From Auanema rhodensis (Eukaryota; Nematoda; Chromadorea; Rhabditida; Rhabditidae), in assembly GCA_964057225.1 (NCBI GenBank), contig OZ059896.1, positions 8,556,001 to 8,620,000 of the forward strand: a stretch of 64,000 bases of DNA, in the 5' to 3' direction. The notes beneath the pieces are model-generated. The model was not told where the DNA came from, made no database searches, and saw only the letters and a list, made by a program, of their open reading frames with translations. The translations under genes were made by a program, and so were the position numbers. Of this stretch, positions 1 through 13,169 are shown in pieces (position 1 is the first letter of the stretch; each line of letters begins with the position of its first letter).

Positions 1-3000
1 ATTCTACTAGCACAAGAATTTGATCATATGAGCCTGTCTTAACTGGACAGCTTAACCTGCATTTTAAAAAATGTATTAAATATCTTATTTGACACCTATT
101 TGTCTATCATAGCACTTTTCTACATCATTCCAAATGTATTACTACTTTGTATATTCTCTAGGGTTGTGGAATTTCCTCTCCTCCTCTGTGTCTATTTCTA
201 TGCACTGCCCCTTCCAGCTCACTTCAGTCATTTCCTTCGTCCATAGACTCTGAAGAGACAACCATCCTCTGCTGCAGAAGACTGCATCAGCGGCCCTGAG
301 GTCCGTCCGTCGTCTTCTGCTTCGCCTCTGCTTGCCTGGCGTCTGCCATCGATTGTAGACTCTCCCCTTCTTCTCTATTCGCTTCTCCTTTACTGTGGTA
401 CCAGAGCATCACTAAAGTATTAGTTTTATTGAACATTTTATCTATTTCAAACGTTTGCTTCAATTGTAGCTTGTATGCCTTCAAACCCTTTTAAATATCC
501 AAATTTTTATGACGCTTACTATTCAGTAATAAAGTTGTTGTGTATATTTTTCTCTGAACAGGCTTCCTGTCTCTCTATTTTCTTCAAATTACCAACCAAC
601 CATCTAAATTCTTAATCTGAAGTAGTAGCCGATCAATTTTTGGAAGCATATTTGAGAATCCATAGTATGCGATGGATTATAACAAAATGACCTCACCGTA
701 TTAGCCAAAGAAATGAGATGCTCGTCATTCATTTCAATTTGATAGCTTGCAGTTTTGTAACCTTTGACCTTAATATCTGAATCAATTATTTAATATATCG
801 GCTAGGTAATTTTTTTGCTGCTTCCTAGCAGCAGATGTGTCTAATGAAGCGGATAAAGTGGTTTTTACTACTGAATACTGCATAGGTTAATCATCGTGGA
901 TTATTATTAGCGTATTAGGCTCACCTACTATGAGTCATGTGAGTAGCAATTTAACCCACTTCAATAGGATGTTTAGAGGCGGCTGTCCTCACGATTTTTG
1001 TTAAATTCAATGTTTAACATGAACTTCCTTATGACGTGCCAGCTTGTCTTTTTCATGTTTTCTTATGAAATTGTGATGTAAATGGTGCTCAAAAGAATAA
1101 AAAGCTTTAAGATTACACCATCTATCATTCTATCTCAAGCGCTTATCCTTCTACTATACAGCCAAAATATTATATATGCGCATTAAATGACTTAACAGCC
1201 AATTCTCATAGCATAGTCACTCATGAAGCCGTATTGATGCCCATCTCGAATAACTAATTTCTATTTGTGAACTATACTTTATACTTTTCTGATGTTTTGT
1301 TCATGAAAAAGGAACAGGAAATTATTAGAAAAGATTGTTTCCTCTCTTCTCATAAGAAAAATTTATTTCATATGTTCTAAACTTATCGACTGCTGCTTTT
1401 ATTATATATAGTTATTCTTAGGAATAGAATTTAAGCCAATCATTGTCAGAATATTAATGGATTATATGTATATAGATAAACTATTTTTGTTTTATTGATT
1501 ATGCATACTCATCATCTATTTATAGTTTTTTTTTAAATATCTACCAAAAATAATTCCAATTGAATTTTGGCCAATTTGAAGTTAACAACGATTTTCAACT
1601 ATATCATTCTGTGAAAATGTTTTATTTTATTTTTAATCAGTATGCATTCGCTATTGAGCTGACAAAAACATGCCATTTGAATGTTTTGATTATTGGTAAT
1701 GTTATAAAGTTTTGATAGAAAAAGTCATTTGAAATACTTTATTCAAAGTTCAATGCAGTTTCCTATTAAAATCTGTTCGATAAACTTCATCATTGTATGT
1801 GAAATAGTCTGCATTGAACTAAAAAATATATGAAAAAATCTGCTTTCACTGAGTTTTATGTATTAAGTGTTAGTTCATGTACAACGATCTGCTGCTCTCC
1901 TATCAGATTTCTGTCATCATATAGACTATTTTTCATTTCTTTTCAAACTTTTTTTCTTTCAAATAAGTTTTTTGATAGTATATTCGTTGTGTGTTGAATC
2001 ATTATGTCTAACCTCGCATTTTAAATTGGAAGTCTTTTCATGATGAAGACATTTATCGACTAAGACTTTTAAGACAAGTTTACCTAATTCAACAATAGCT
2101 GGAATTATAAGGATAACAGCCCGATGTGTGACAGCAACGTTCACATTTATTTTCTTTCGATTTCTTCTTACTATCTTTCAATATCTTTTGACATATCAAT
2201 TTCATTCTTAGAAATTTGTCTTTCAATTCACTCTAATCTATGTATATGCATATATATATGCAAGTTTTCTTTAGTTGTACATACATACATATATCACCAT
2301 TTACTTTTTTTCTTCTTCGAAAATGAGGACTATACATTAGCTAAACTAATCCTTTCAAAAGGATTTAGCATTGTCAGACTTAAAGAGTCTGTTTTGGTTT
2401 TTGTGTATAGTATGTTTGGTCTCGAATGTTCGGAATCCAATAGTACAATTTCTAAGCTATTAAGTAATTGTGGCAAGTGAGCGGAAAGCGATCGAGCTAC
2501 TGGCATATTCAGTCGTCCAATTTGATCTCATGAAATTAGTAATTTGAAGTATGCATCTATTTGAAGATGTTAATATCGAATTGGCTTTCTTTCTTTCCTT
2601 CTTTCCTATTTGTGTAAGATTCCGCTTGCAATCCGTGACTTCTGTCCACTTGAAATATTGAGAAACGTGAAAGCAAAAAATGGATGATCAAATTATTTCC
2701 ACTTATGCGATCAATTGTTTCAGATAATCTAATGCAATTTAATAATACACCAACAGTTTTTGCTTTTACTCAATGTACTATACATGAATTCATATTTTAT
2801 ATTTTGTGTATTGCACATTCCAAATAGCTCTAAGCATTTGCATTATTATCGAACCCTAAGAAAAATGTAATAGGCTATTGTCCATGTCGTACAATTTTTT
2901 GTTGGCATTAGAGAGGGTGGTTATATACTAAAGCCATCAAGTGATGTAGAAGGAATAACTGGTTGTGAGTGATTTGAACTAATGTCAAAAACTTCATATT

Positions 3001-6000
3001 ATATTTCTTTCAACAGTTGCAACCACTTTTGTTCCTTCTATAGCAGATCACAATTTCTCTCATATAATTGATTTTTTCTTTAATCTCGTTCACCTGAAGA
3101 TGATTCGGAACATATCTTCTGGATTGCGGTAATTTTTGCTCGATAGCCTTTTCATTGTTTTTCTTTGATCGTTATCCGTTTGCTCCGCTAATCGAGATGT
3201 CATTGTTCCTCACCGTTTTCGTGTTGAAGATGAGATAAACGGTTGTGCATCTGTCCTTTCCTGTGCACGTGAATATCTCAAAAAGTTGTTTCTTTAACAC
3301 TTTTTGACGTCGTTTTACAGATAATTCTTCTAATATTCTAATGATTATCTTTACATAATAGTTTTCACGTGAACCTTACGCCATTGCTGTTAATGAAATG
3401 ACGCAAACCGGTTGTTGATCTCAAAATTTAGTTAAATTCAAAATTCGAAATTTATATATTCAGTTATTTCTTTTTTTATCTCTCTTAACGTTTTTGCGCA
3501 TATTTATTGTAATTATCTTCGCATTTTAAAGATTTATTTATGACCTTAATCTAAGAGGCTCGAAAGTACAAATTATAAGACTGAGTAGAATAATAGAAGT
3601 AACACTGGTTGTCGATCTGCTCTGTTAAAGACTCAACGTTATTCCTGCCATCAGAAACATGCTATGAACCTGTTTCTATCATCACTAGTATCTCTTCTAT
3701 TCCCTTTTTATATGCAGATATCCAAATGTTAGCTATTTTTGTTATTTTTCCAGATTGACATGAATTTCAGCAGTTAAATATTCAATTATTCTTTTCAATG
3801 TAACATAATTCATTTTTAACCTTGTGTGGAATAGTGAAAGTGGTGGAATTAGAGGAGGAGGGAACTATGAATCATACTTTTAAGATTTTTTTTTTGAGTT
3901 TAGTCATGCGAACACTATTTGATCCCTGATGTAACTGTTTATATTTTATTAGTTTATATCATTTTATTTTATCACGAGGCTTGTTCAAGAGCTAGGTAGA
4001 TCATCTGACATATCGCTGGTTAGATCAAGCCGTTCGGCGTAAAACGATACTGTTTTCCACTTTTCAACCTGCTGTTGATGCGCCTCGTTTATGATACGGG
4101 TTCAGTGCTTATTTCTCTTCTTTCGACGGTTTAGATAATGAGTGAATTTTGACGATTGTTAACTTTGACAATGGATTTTCTATTTTGTTCTGATTAACGT
4201 TGATAAGAATTTTCTATCGAGAATGCTCTGTGTAAAAAGATTGCTCTTTACGAAGATTGCTAAGACTTTTTGAAAAGACTACTTACTAATTCTGGATCAA
4301 ATGATGAAAGGTAAATCGTTTAACTATTTCTTAACCGTTTTGTATATTATATATACTTGCATTGATAATATTTCCCTTAGCAATTTTCAAATTCGTCAAT
4401 TCCCGTTCGTGAAAAAGTTTTCTTAGGCGGTCATATATACCACATTGTTGTAAAAGTTTTCCCGTTTGACAAGAAACTCTTAATTATATTTTCATTTCAT
4501 TGGCTGTTTAAAAGCTATAATTTCTAAATTAATTTAATTAATCTTGTGTTCACTTTAAATCCAACGTTTGCTTGTTTCCACGTGCCTGCTTCTTTCGAGC
4601 AATGGAAATGCTAAATTGAAAACTTATCATTCAAGAATTATGACCCTGAGAGACAGCAAATATTGCCAAGTTGATCTTAAGCTTTTCGATAGATAGTTCT
4701 CATAAATAACATCACGTTATGTATGAATCAGGTTTCCATTCCGCCTTCACTCCTTTTTTAATGTATTGATTTAAAATTGTAAAGAGCATTTGATCAAAAG
4801 ATAGGCTTTATCATTTATTCCACCCGAGCAACTTTTCAGCTTCTCCAAAACTGACAATCGAATTGCGGGTAGAAAAAACAATATTTTTGTACGATGTTGT
4901 TAAACACAATATATCGCTTGTAAGATAATGCTAACATTTATTACCTGAAATTATCATTGATAAGAGTTTGAGCTTATGCTCTCAATTCTTGCAATCATTT
5001 ATCATTGGTGTAACTTTATGAAAATTACATTATACTATCCAATCATTGCATAATTGATTTTCTATTATATATGAATGAAGGTAATATATTCTTCTGGATC
5101 ATCTTTCTTTTGTTATTATCTCGTCATCTTCTTTCTGACCAATTCTCTTTCCGTTTAAGGCCACACCTTCAATATTTTATATAGTATTCATATCTATTAC
5201 CTTTTTTTCGGTTGATATGGGTATCGATTATCAAACGAATTCCTTTCTTGAGAACAAATATTTTATAATTGGTTCAATTTTCTTTTCCATTGTCATGCCG
5301 TCATATGAATGGCAAACCTGATCCTCTTAGGCTTGGACAAAGTTTCTATTTTCTATTGCTAACTTCATTGATTTCTCTATTTCATCTGTTAGTACATTAG
5401 GGGTCGTTTTCATCTGTTTTTTTCGGGTACCCTGTTTGTCCTTTCAAACAAAGGACCTGTTTTTCATCTTGCAAGATAATCGAACTGACAATCTATATAT
5501 GTTATATCATATATGTAATATTAGTAAAAACTTGGCATTTTAAATTTTGTGTGTTTGCTGAACATTTTTAATGCCAATCTATAACATTTATAGTTTCAAA
5601 TAAAAAATTGAAATACAGTTCTTGTCTCATTCTTACAATTGCCGATATTGTTTTAACAAACCTGTATTAGTCTCAATTACGTATCTTAAAGTACATTGAA
5701 TGCAAATGTTGCATTTGCCATACTTCACATAAACGTTATTGCATTTTCTTAATGTATTTGTTGTGTTGAATGAAAGCATTTTATTCTGTATGTAGTAGAC
5801 GATGAAACAACTCTTCTAATAGTCTGTTTGGCTCGGATATCCTTTACAGCCGTGTTCATCTGTATCGGGTTCTTTGAAAGATATTTACTATGGTTAGAGT
5901 CGACATATCCTAACTAATTTGCCATTCTTCTTAATGATTGAATAGATTATTCTCTCACATGTATGTCCTCGATCATGCCAGTCCATTTGCATATTAACTC

Positions 6001-9000
6001 TATTGTCAATTTCGGTCATCATAGATGTGTACTAATGTTTGTAGACCTTTTACTTTTGCCGCCCTTATAATTACTTATTTTGAAATGATTTTTTCTTTCA
6101 AACTATATATTTCACTAATATATTTGTTGTTGACCTCATAATACTTAGTTTATTAGTAATCTAACAACATATTACTTTACACAAGAGGTTCTTCAGTTTT
6201 CGTTTCTTATTACGTCATAATCAATACGGTTATTGTATTTCATATGTATATGTATCGGAGATACTACTATCTTTAGTCGAATTACTTGTGAATTATGGTT
6301 TTATTTATATTCTATTGGACCGTGATCAATAGAATTTGTTATTTGTTTTCATTTCTTTATTTTCTGCAGCAAAAAATCTCCTAGATTTTTCCCACAATTG
6401 ATTTACTGTTCTACGGATTCTTATGAGATTCTAGATTTCCGTCCCCCCCATCGCACGTTAGGCAACTGTTTGTATTCTATGATTCGTAATCATAATATCA
6501 CGTCTGTTTAATAGTGGAGGCTAAGTGTTTAGAAGAACAATAGAACCACAGCAGATGCACTCTTATACTTGCTCTCTGTTAGGCGTTCATATTGCTAGTG
6601 TTATACATCTGATGAAAGAATAACTATTTATAATCGTATCTATATTACTTTTATTTTTGCCCTAGAACTCTGAATGCACTCCTTGTTCTTGTTTTCTGAT
6701 CGTCCAGTACAACCGAATCTTTTCCGGCTGGCCCTTTGCTTGATCCAATATCGATTTTCTTTGGTTATCCCTTCGCTCGCTATCCAGGATGTGTATGTGT
6801 CTGAGATGCTACTTGGTCCTCAACACCAGTTGCTTTTCTTTTTTCCTCACTATAGTTGCAATATGAGGCTAATATATATCCTTCTACTCTTTATGTTATT
6901 TGATAACGAACAACTTGAATGTAAAACTTCTCTGACATTTTCTTGTCTTTGTTTCAAGCATTGAGGTTAAAGTAAGGTTAGGCTAGTAAAATGAAGTTGT
7001 ATGATTGAAAACTTTCAAACTTTCTTTCCGTTGACCCCGATGCCTCTTCCTTTTTCGATATCTAAAAGAATATTGACCCTGAGGACAATTCGCGTTGTCT
7101 ATTTTCACTCAATTTTTCATCGAAACTCTATTAACTTGAAAAAAAGAGGTATCTTATTTAATTCGTTCTTATTTTCTCAGCAGTCTCTTAATCAATTTTG
7201 TAGACATTGAGTAATTTGTTAAAAGCTTAATGTTACATATTTGGATGGTTTGGTGTGTTTTCGTTGTATCTACATCCTCACAATTGCCAATTGTTTTCAT
7301 TTTCTCTGAGCGACTATACGTATAAGTGTCACCTTGAAAGAGAAAGGCTGCATCCTTGCTGTAGTCGGACTGTCATCACCTTTGTGACTGTTACAACACT
7401 CCAGCCTGTAGTTTCACTGAAACTTGCCCATGTCTTTGACTATTCATGTGACATGCCGTCATTTTATTTCGAGTCTTTAATACAAGGAGGACTATTTTCT
7501 ACATTTCTGCATTTGTTGGAATCGAAATATTTGATCTATAATTGGTTTTGAACTGAAATGTTACTAGGAGCAAACCCTAATTGAGGCTCGTTTGACGACC
7601 TCACTTTCTATTGTGTTTGTTTACCAGTATGTAATCTTTCAGTGACTATTCAAACACATTATTTTTTTTCAACTGAAATACACGGATAAATATCCTCAAT
7701 TGATAGTGATAGTTTCAATTTCCTCATTATTTTCTTTAATAAATTTGATCTTTATTTCTGAGTCTGTTCTGTTCGTCTTACAGTTGATCATAACCGGTTT
7801 GGTAAACAACATGAAGAATTCTTTTAAATAGTTCTAACAAGCTATTGATCTACTTTGGTCATCTGAGATTTCTTTTCCTCAGTCCAATTTTCTGACACGT
7901 AGTTATTTTGCTGTGTTCTTAGAATTTTCAAGTTCTGTTGATTTATGTATTACTATGTATTTTCAAAACGATTTTTAATGTTTATAATTCAACTAGCTTT
8001 TTTCTTTTTTTCGCTTACTAGTCCTGTTTTCTAATCAAACTTTTCGATCATCAGTTAATTTTTATGGTACGATTCAGGCATTTTCCTTCTTGTACAATCA
8101 CTAGTGAACCATTGTTCTCTAACCAAACAATATATATTGAGGATTTGTCCAGAATATTCTTCATCTGTTATTTAGACTGACTATTATGATAATGCATTGA
8201 TGTCAGATATTAGTATTCGTAATACAGTGTTGAAAACCGCTTAAATTTTTTTGACTTTTCATCACTTTTAGATCATCATTTTCCATTTTTCACTGATTTA
8301 TATATGATGATACTCATTTTGCAATGCTTCAAATTTAAAATTTATTAATACAAACATACCAAGACCGTTTTCATATCGAGTAATTAAATGTCTAATCACT
8401 GAAATTCCTGACTACTTTCCATCAAATAACAGCTCTCTCTTATCAGGATAAACCCTGTAGGAGTTCGACCTTTATCGCATTTTTGATGCACTTACTTATC
8501 AATCATTTTTGTGCAATCAAAAACACAACGAAACTAGTCACTTTGTTTCCTATTGGGCTATTTCTTTTGTTCACTTTCCTAGAAAATAGGAATTCCTCAA
8601 ATGACTAAAATTGTACCAGATTATGGATCTACTTGTAAGTTCTTTTCTAAATTGCATATGAATTTCTTCTCTTTATGAGACTCTATCCAATGATAATATA
8701 ATAGACATTATGAAAATATGATATATCACCTTTTGGTCTGTCAGAGTTACTATTGTATTATAAGTTCAAAACATGTAAAAGGATTATGTTGGCAGACCCA
8801 ATCAATCAGATGTCGAATTTGAAATATGATAATTATTTCCAATATTGTTTTAAATACTTTATGTTGTGAAATTCAGTGTGAAATCATTTCATTTTCGAAC
8901 ATTATGTAAATGGAAGACCTGTTTGATTTTTCAATTTGTTCATATGTTTCCTAATAACTTCATGACCTGTCTACTTCCTTATTTAAAAAAAGTATGATAA

Positions 9001-9100
9001 TGCTTTAGACAGCATTTTTTTCCATTTCTAACTAACACAATTACATTTTTTTAAATGCGCGCTGATTGATTTATAAAACAGTTGAAGAGTTTTGAAAAGT
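1..9100. other. T-rich region without a supported gene
   Basis: About 9 kb with a strong excess of T over A on the plus strand and only short chance reading frames. No chain of exons with consistent phase, no RNA gene and no recognisable protein family was found. The skew resembles that of transcribed introns on the plus strand, so this may be a long first intron or upstream region of the gene starting near 9128. That is inference only. Confidence 0.5.
228..415. other. GC-rich island, possible exon or old repeat
   Basis: This stretch is clearly richer in G and C than its surroundings. Read on the minus strand, all three frames stay open for long distances. One carries an ATG-started frame of 65 codons (484 to 287) that ends in DGPQGR and includes ADARQAEAKQK. 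I recognise no family, and three open frames at once argue against simple coding constraint. It could be a lone exon, a promoter or a decayed mobile fragment. Confidence 0.25.
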
Positions 9101-9111
9101 AAGCTTATTGT

Positions 9112-9127
9112 TATATATATTTCAGCC
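9112..9127 (+). promoter_or_regulatory. Candidate spliced-leader acceptor before the sphingomyelin synthase start
   Basis: A pyrimidine/AT tract ending in TTTCAG at 9121-9125 lies two bases before the ATG at 9128, and no matching upstream donor exon is evident. In nematodes this arrangement typically marks trans-splicing of a spliced leader. An upstream noncoding exon joined by ordinary splicing is the alternative. Confidence 0.45.
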
Positions 9128-10649
9128 ATGGACGACGACGCCGCAGGGTCGTCGTCTCGTGATATTGTGGCGTCCAGACGTGTCTGCGGAAGTGCCGCTT
9201 CTTCGGCTAGTGATAGTGATACAGCAGATGATGCTCCGCTTCTTCGAGGTATGATTGAGACTTTACTGCATTTTTATCATTTTGACATGAAGTCCTGTAG
9301 CTCACTTTTTTTTTGCAGCAGCGAGTCGGGTTCGAATTGACATGCCCGGCGAGAAACCAGCATCTCCTCATGATAGGTTTCCAAAAGAGCATGGAAAGGC
9401 TGTGGTGAGTAATAAGGATTTAAAGAATAATAAAAGATTCTAAAATTATATTTCTTAATATATTCTTAATATTCAGATATCAGTTGTGATGCTCCTCTTC
9501 GCAGCAGTCCTCAACGATATAGTTTTAAGTTTCGTCCATGAAAACGTGCCTGAAGCTCCCCCATTACCAGACATCACTTTTTCTCATATTCCCTATTACG
9601 CTAAAGGGTTGGAAATTTGCGAATATATAATGATTACATCTTTTATTTCTGTCATTTTATTAATGTTTTTTCATAGGTAAGCTTTTTTTTTTTTTTGGAA
9701 TTTACATTTTGTTATAGACATCGTTGGATTATGCTTCGACGTTTGATGGTTCTTGGCGCTTTGCTCTATTTAATGAGATGTGTGACAATGATTGTCACTC
9801 AAGTGCCTGTTGCTGATCCTAACTTTTACTGTTCACCAAAATTAGTAAGTTCACGTTCTTAATTAATAAGTTCAAAATTTTACATTTTGAAACATCGGGT
9901 TTCATATACGGTAGCTTGAGGGCGCAAGCTCATATTGCGTATCAGGAACACTTTTTGCTTGTGACGCTAAACCATTATATTCACCTTTCTATATTTTTAA
10001 TTTTTTTTTATTGAAAAATTCTAGTTGAAAATAGTAAATAGAAATAATTAAATGAATTTTAGGGAGAAAATGCAACGGTTTGGCGTATTGTTGTCCGAGG
10101 ACTCAAAATGGTTGCTGGTGTTGGGCTAAATGTTCAAGGGAAGAACACACTATGTGGTGATTACATTTATTCTGGGCATACAATTGTTCTGGTCATCAGT
10201 GCTTTGTTTATAACAGAATGTAAGTTAATTAGTTTTTCAATTTTTAACATCTTTGATAATTTAGATTCCCCAAAAAGATGGTGGATAATGCATGCAGCTT
10301 CATGGATTGCCGCTGCTGCAGGAGTGATTTTCCTAGTAGTATCACGTGGCCACTATACCTTAGATGTCATTTTATCTTACTATGTAGTTACTAGAATATT
10401 TTGGAATTATCATACACTAGCAGCACATCCTACACTTCGGGTAAATATTTTTTTAAACAATGTTTTAATATGTTTTATTTGCAGAGTTCCCAACACAACC
10501 ATCACCGGAAGGAATATTGGTATTACTTATTCGGCTTTATGGAACGTGAAATTCAGAAGCCAGTTCCTCGTAGATTTGACTTTCCTGTTCCGATAGACAA
10601 TATTCGATCTTTCTTCCGTCGTCGAACAGTTAACTCTCGTATTGAGTAG
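9128..10649 (+). CDS. Sphingomyelin synthase family protein
   Basis: Transfers phosphocholine (or a related head group) from phosphatidylcholine to ceramide, making sphingomyelin and diacylglycerol in Golgi or plasma membrane. Seven exons join without frame breaks: 9128-9248, 9319-9404, 9477-9676, 9718-9844, 10063-10219, 10265-10440, 10485-10649, giving 343 residues. A 70-residue hydrophilic Ser/Asp-rich N-terminus, without a SAM domain, precedes about six membrane helices. All four family blocks are visible: PPLPD near residue 100, RCVTMIVTQVPV, CGDYIYSGHT (His217) and SRGHYTLDV (His260, Asp264). The last two supply the expected His-His-Asp catalytic triad. The C-terminal tail is basic and cytosolic. 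The second acceptor is a NAGNAG (GCAGCAG), so one alanine may be included or skipped. Nematodes carry several paralogues and I cannot say which this is. Confidence 0.95.
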
Positions 10650-11448
10650 AATCGCCAGGCTTCCATTTGTTTTAGATTTAAAGATAAGATGTAATTGAAC
10701 TCGTATTTCCTCTAGATTGAAAACAGGGAAAGAGTAGAGTACTAAAATGTTTGGTCTACATTTTCCCAATTTTCTATTCTTAGGTTGCTCAAACTAGCTT
10801 TCTTGTCAGCAGCCGGTCTCATTTAAATTTTCTGTTTCGAACATCACTTAATTTCTAAAGTTTCCAGGTCATTTAACCTTCTTCTTTGTTTTTTTTCATA
10901 TTATGATTCTTTTCTGACAAGATTAATTTTATGAAAAGCTAATCTTTTTTTTTCAAATTTTATTGAGACCTACCTTTCTCACCTTTTACGGGCTTTTAAC
11001 TCACATTATTTCGATTTGATTTTGTACATTTTCTTCTCAGAGAGAAAGCTTTTATCTTATATTCTTAACAATTTTTTCTAGGTTCGAAATGGCTCGAAAT
11101 CCAAATGATTCTTAATATTGTTCCTAGTGCCCCTTTTCCACTAAAACGAGTTTGCCTTTTTCACAGTATTTTCTTTTTATAATCAGTCTTACGTTTTGCT
11201 CAGCTTGTCGACTTAAATTGTACTGTACATTTAATAGATTTCTACTTTGTTACGATTTTTCTTTCTCAGATTTCGCTTGCCATCTAATTTGTTTGTACAG
11301 ATTCTTGCCTTTACGGATATTTTTTCTATTTTTTTTAAAACTGATTCGCATAAACGTTTCTTGATTATTGATATTCAGTGTAAATTGGTAAAATGGCTTT
11401 GGAATATTTTGTTAATATAGTATGCATGTTGCACGAGCTTTGTAGAAA
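10650..11448. other. Intergenic region between sphingomyelin synthase and LanC-like gene
   Basis: T-rich, AT-rich spacer of about 800 bp. No exon with supported phase was seen. It must hold the 3' end of the first gene and the start region of the second. At about 11445 a TTTGTAG acceptor sits directly before the ATG at 11449 and could accept a spliced leader. The distance is longer than a typical compact nematode operon spacer, so co-transcription is not supported. Confidence 0.5.
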
Positions 11449-13075
11449 ATGATAAGAGATTTGGATAATGTATTCCGGGGTCGAGAAGAGGATGGTGCCG
11501 AAATGGTCACTGAAGAATGGCTTCTCAAGGAAATAATGTTTCTCGTTAAGCTATTGAAGCGTAAATATCCTCCATGCTACTTCAAAAATTGTTTGTGAAC
11601 AAGCGACTGATTTTTTTAAAAGTCATTAATAGGTGGACCATACGGCGGACTTTCCGGTATATGTTTCGGTTTAGTCAAATCAGAGATGTACTTACCACCT
11701 GAGACTCGTGAAATGCTTGAAAGATTTTTTGTCGCAGCAATGAAAGAAGGGACAGGTTTGTGTATTGTTTTTATATATCAAATACATTCCTCGATATAAT
11801 CAGAGAGCACTTACCGCCGCATATCATATTTTAATGGGTACTTGGGCACTCTTACGGCCTATGCCCATGCTCGAGAAGCTGATATAGATAGAATTCAAGC
11901 AGAGTTTGAGGACCTGGGAAAAGTTTTTGCACATGTAATGAATCACAAATTTGTAGTTATATACATTCGTTTAAATTACAGGAAGCATTTGATTGTAATG
12001 AAATGTTTCATGGAAGGGCAGGATTTTTACAAGGAGTGAAAGCTATCGAGTATATTTTTCATTACATAATATGCATATTGATTTTTTTTTCTCCAGGAAA
12101 GCCACTGGTCGTTTGGTTGTTACAAATGAGCTTTTGAAACAGGTTATTGCATTGACTATCCGGGATGGTAGAAAGTACTTAATTCTTTATTTCTATTTAT
12201 ATTAATGTTGCTTGTTAATAATCTTAATTACTAATTCATTATCTTACGATGCTGTTTTCTAGTACAAGATCTGAGTCTCCACTTATGTATGCTTGGCATG
12301 AAAAGGAATACTTAGGATTTGCTCATGGTCTTGCAGGAATACTGTGTGCTCTGTTCAGGTGCTCTTTCTCCGTAATCGTCAACTTTTTATTTTTAGTCAC
12401 TTTGATTTGTTAACTACTGAGCAAATACAACTGATTCGAAGATCCGGTGATTGGCTATTGAGTGTTCAAGATGAACATGGTAATTTTCCAACTACAATGA
12501 AACATTTAGAAACGTAAGCGCTTGTAATCAAGTTTATTTAAAATATTTTGGAAAGTTTCAGTCCAAAAAAAGAACCACTTATTCAATGGTGTCATGGAGC
12601 TGCAGGAGTAATTTATGTTGCTTTCTTTATGTATCATCATTTCCAAGATGAATCTTATTTGGAAGTACGCAATATCAAATATTGGTATTGATACTGTATC
12701 ATTGTATTTTGTAGATTGCTCTTAAAGCTGGCGAGGCTATTTGGAAGCACGGCGTTTTGAGGAAAGGGGCTGGACTTTGCCATGGTATTTCTGGAAATGG
12801 TATTCAAAAAAATATTTAATACATTTTGAATTGTTCATTAAGCATACTCATTCATTTACTTATGGAGAATAACCAAGGACGAGAAGTGGCTTTGCCGTGC
12901 TAAATGCTTTGCATTGTTAATGATGGATCCTACAGTTATTCAAGAACAGTCTATCATTGATGTCGAGGAATTTACTTTATTTGAAGGATTCTCTGGAGCT
13001 TTATGCTTGCTTATAGACTTGCAAGACACCAATTTGGCTACGGCACAATTCCCTCTCACACCAATGCCATTTTAA
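11449..13075 (+). CDS. LanC-like protein (LANCL family)
   Basis: Eukaryotic relative of bacterial lanthionine cyclases. Animal members bind zinc and glutathione and are reported to add glutathione to dehydroalanine/dehydrobutyrine in damaged proteins. Ten exons close in frame: 11449-11560, 11633-11755, 11804-11934, 11982-12049, 12097-12174, 12263-12358, 12397-12513, 12562-12664, 12715-12799, 12843-13075, giving 381 residues. The repeated inner-barrel glycine motifs are clear: GPYGGLSGICFGL, HGRAGFLQGV, FAHGLAGI, WCHGAAGV, GLCHGISGN and FEGFSGAL. The expected zinc ligands are Cys252, Cys298 and His299. The N-terminus starts close to the first helix and lacks the usual animal leader, so an upstream start cannot be excluded, although stops precede this ATG in frame. 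The last acceptor uses AAG rather than CAG/TAG. It converges with the Snail-family gene 94 bp downstream. Confidence 0.93.
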
Positions 13076-13169
13076 TCATTTTCTGGTAATAATCACAGTT
13101 CATTACGGATACAATTTGATCATAATTTCCATTTAACATAGACACAATGTTTTAAAAATCACAGTAAGG

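Noticed and set aside
2124-2480. 118-codon plus-strand open frame
   Set aside because: Rich in Ile/Ser/Phe/Tyr/Leu as expected from T-rich noncoding DNA; no splice context or family motif.
6674-7551. Three successive plus-strand frames of 69-98 codons
   Set aside because: Composition follows the T-rich background, no phase-compatible splice sites link them and no domain is visible.
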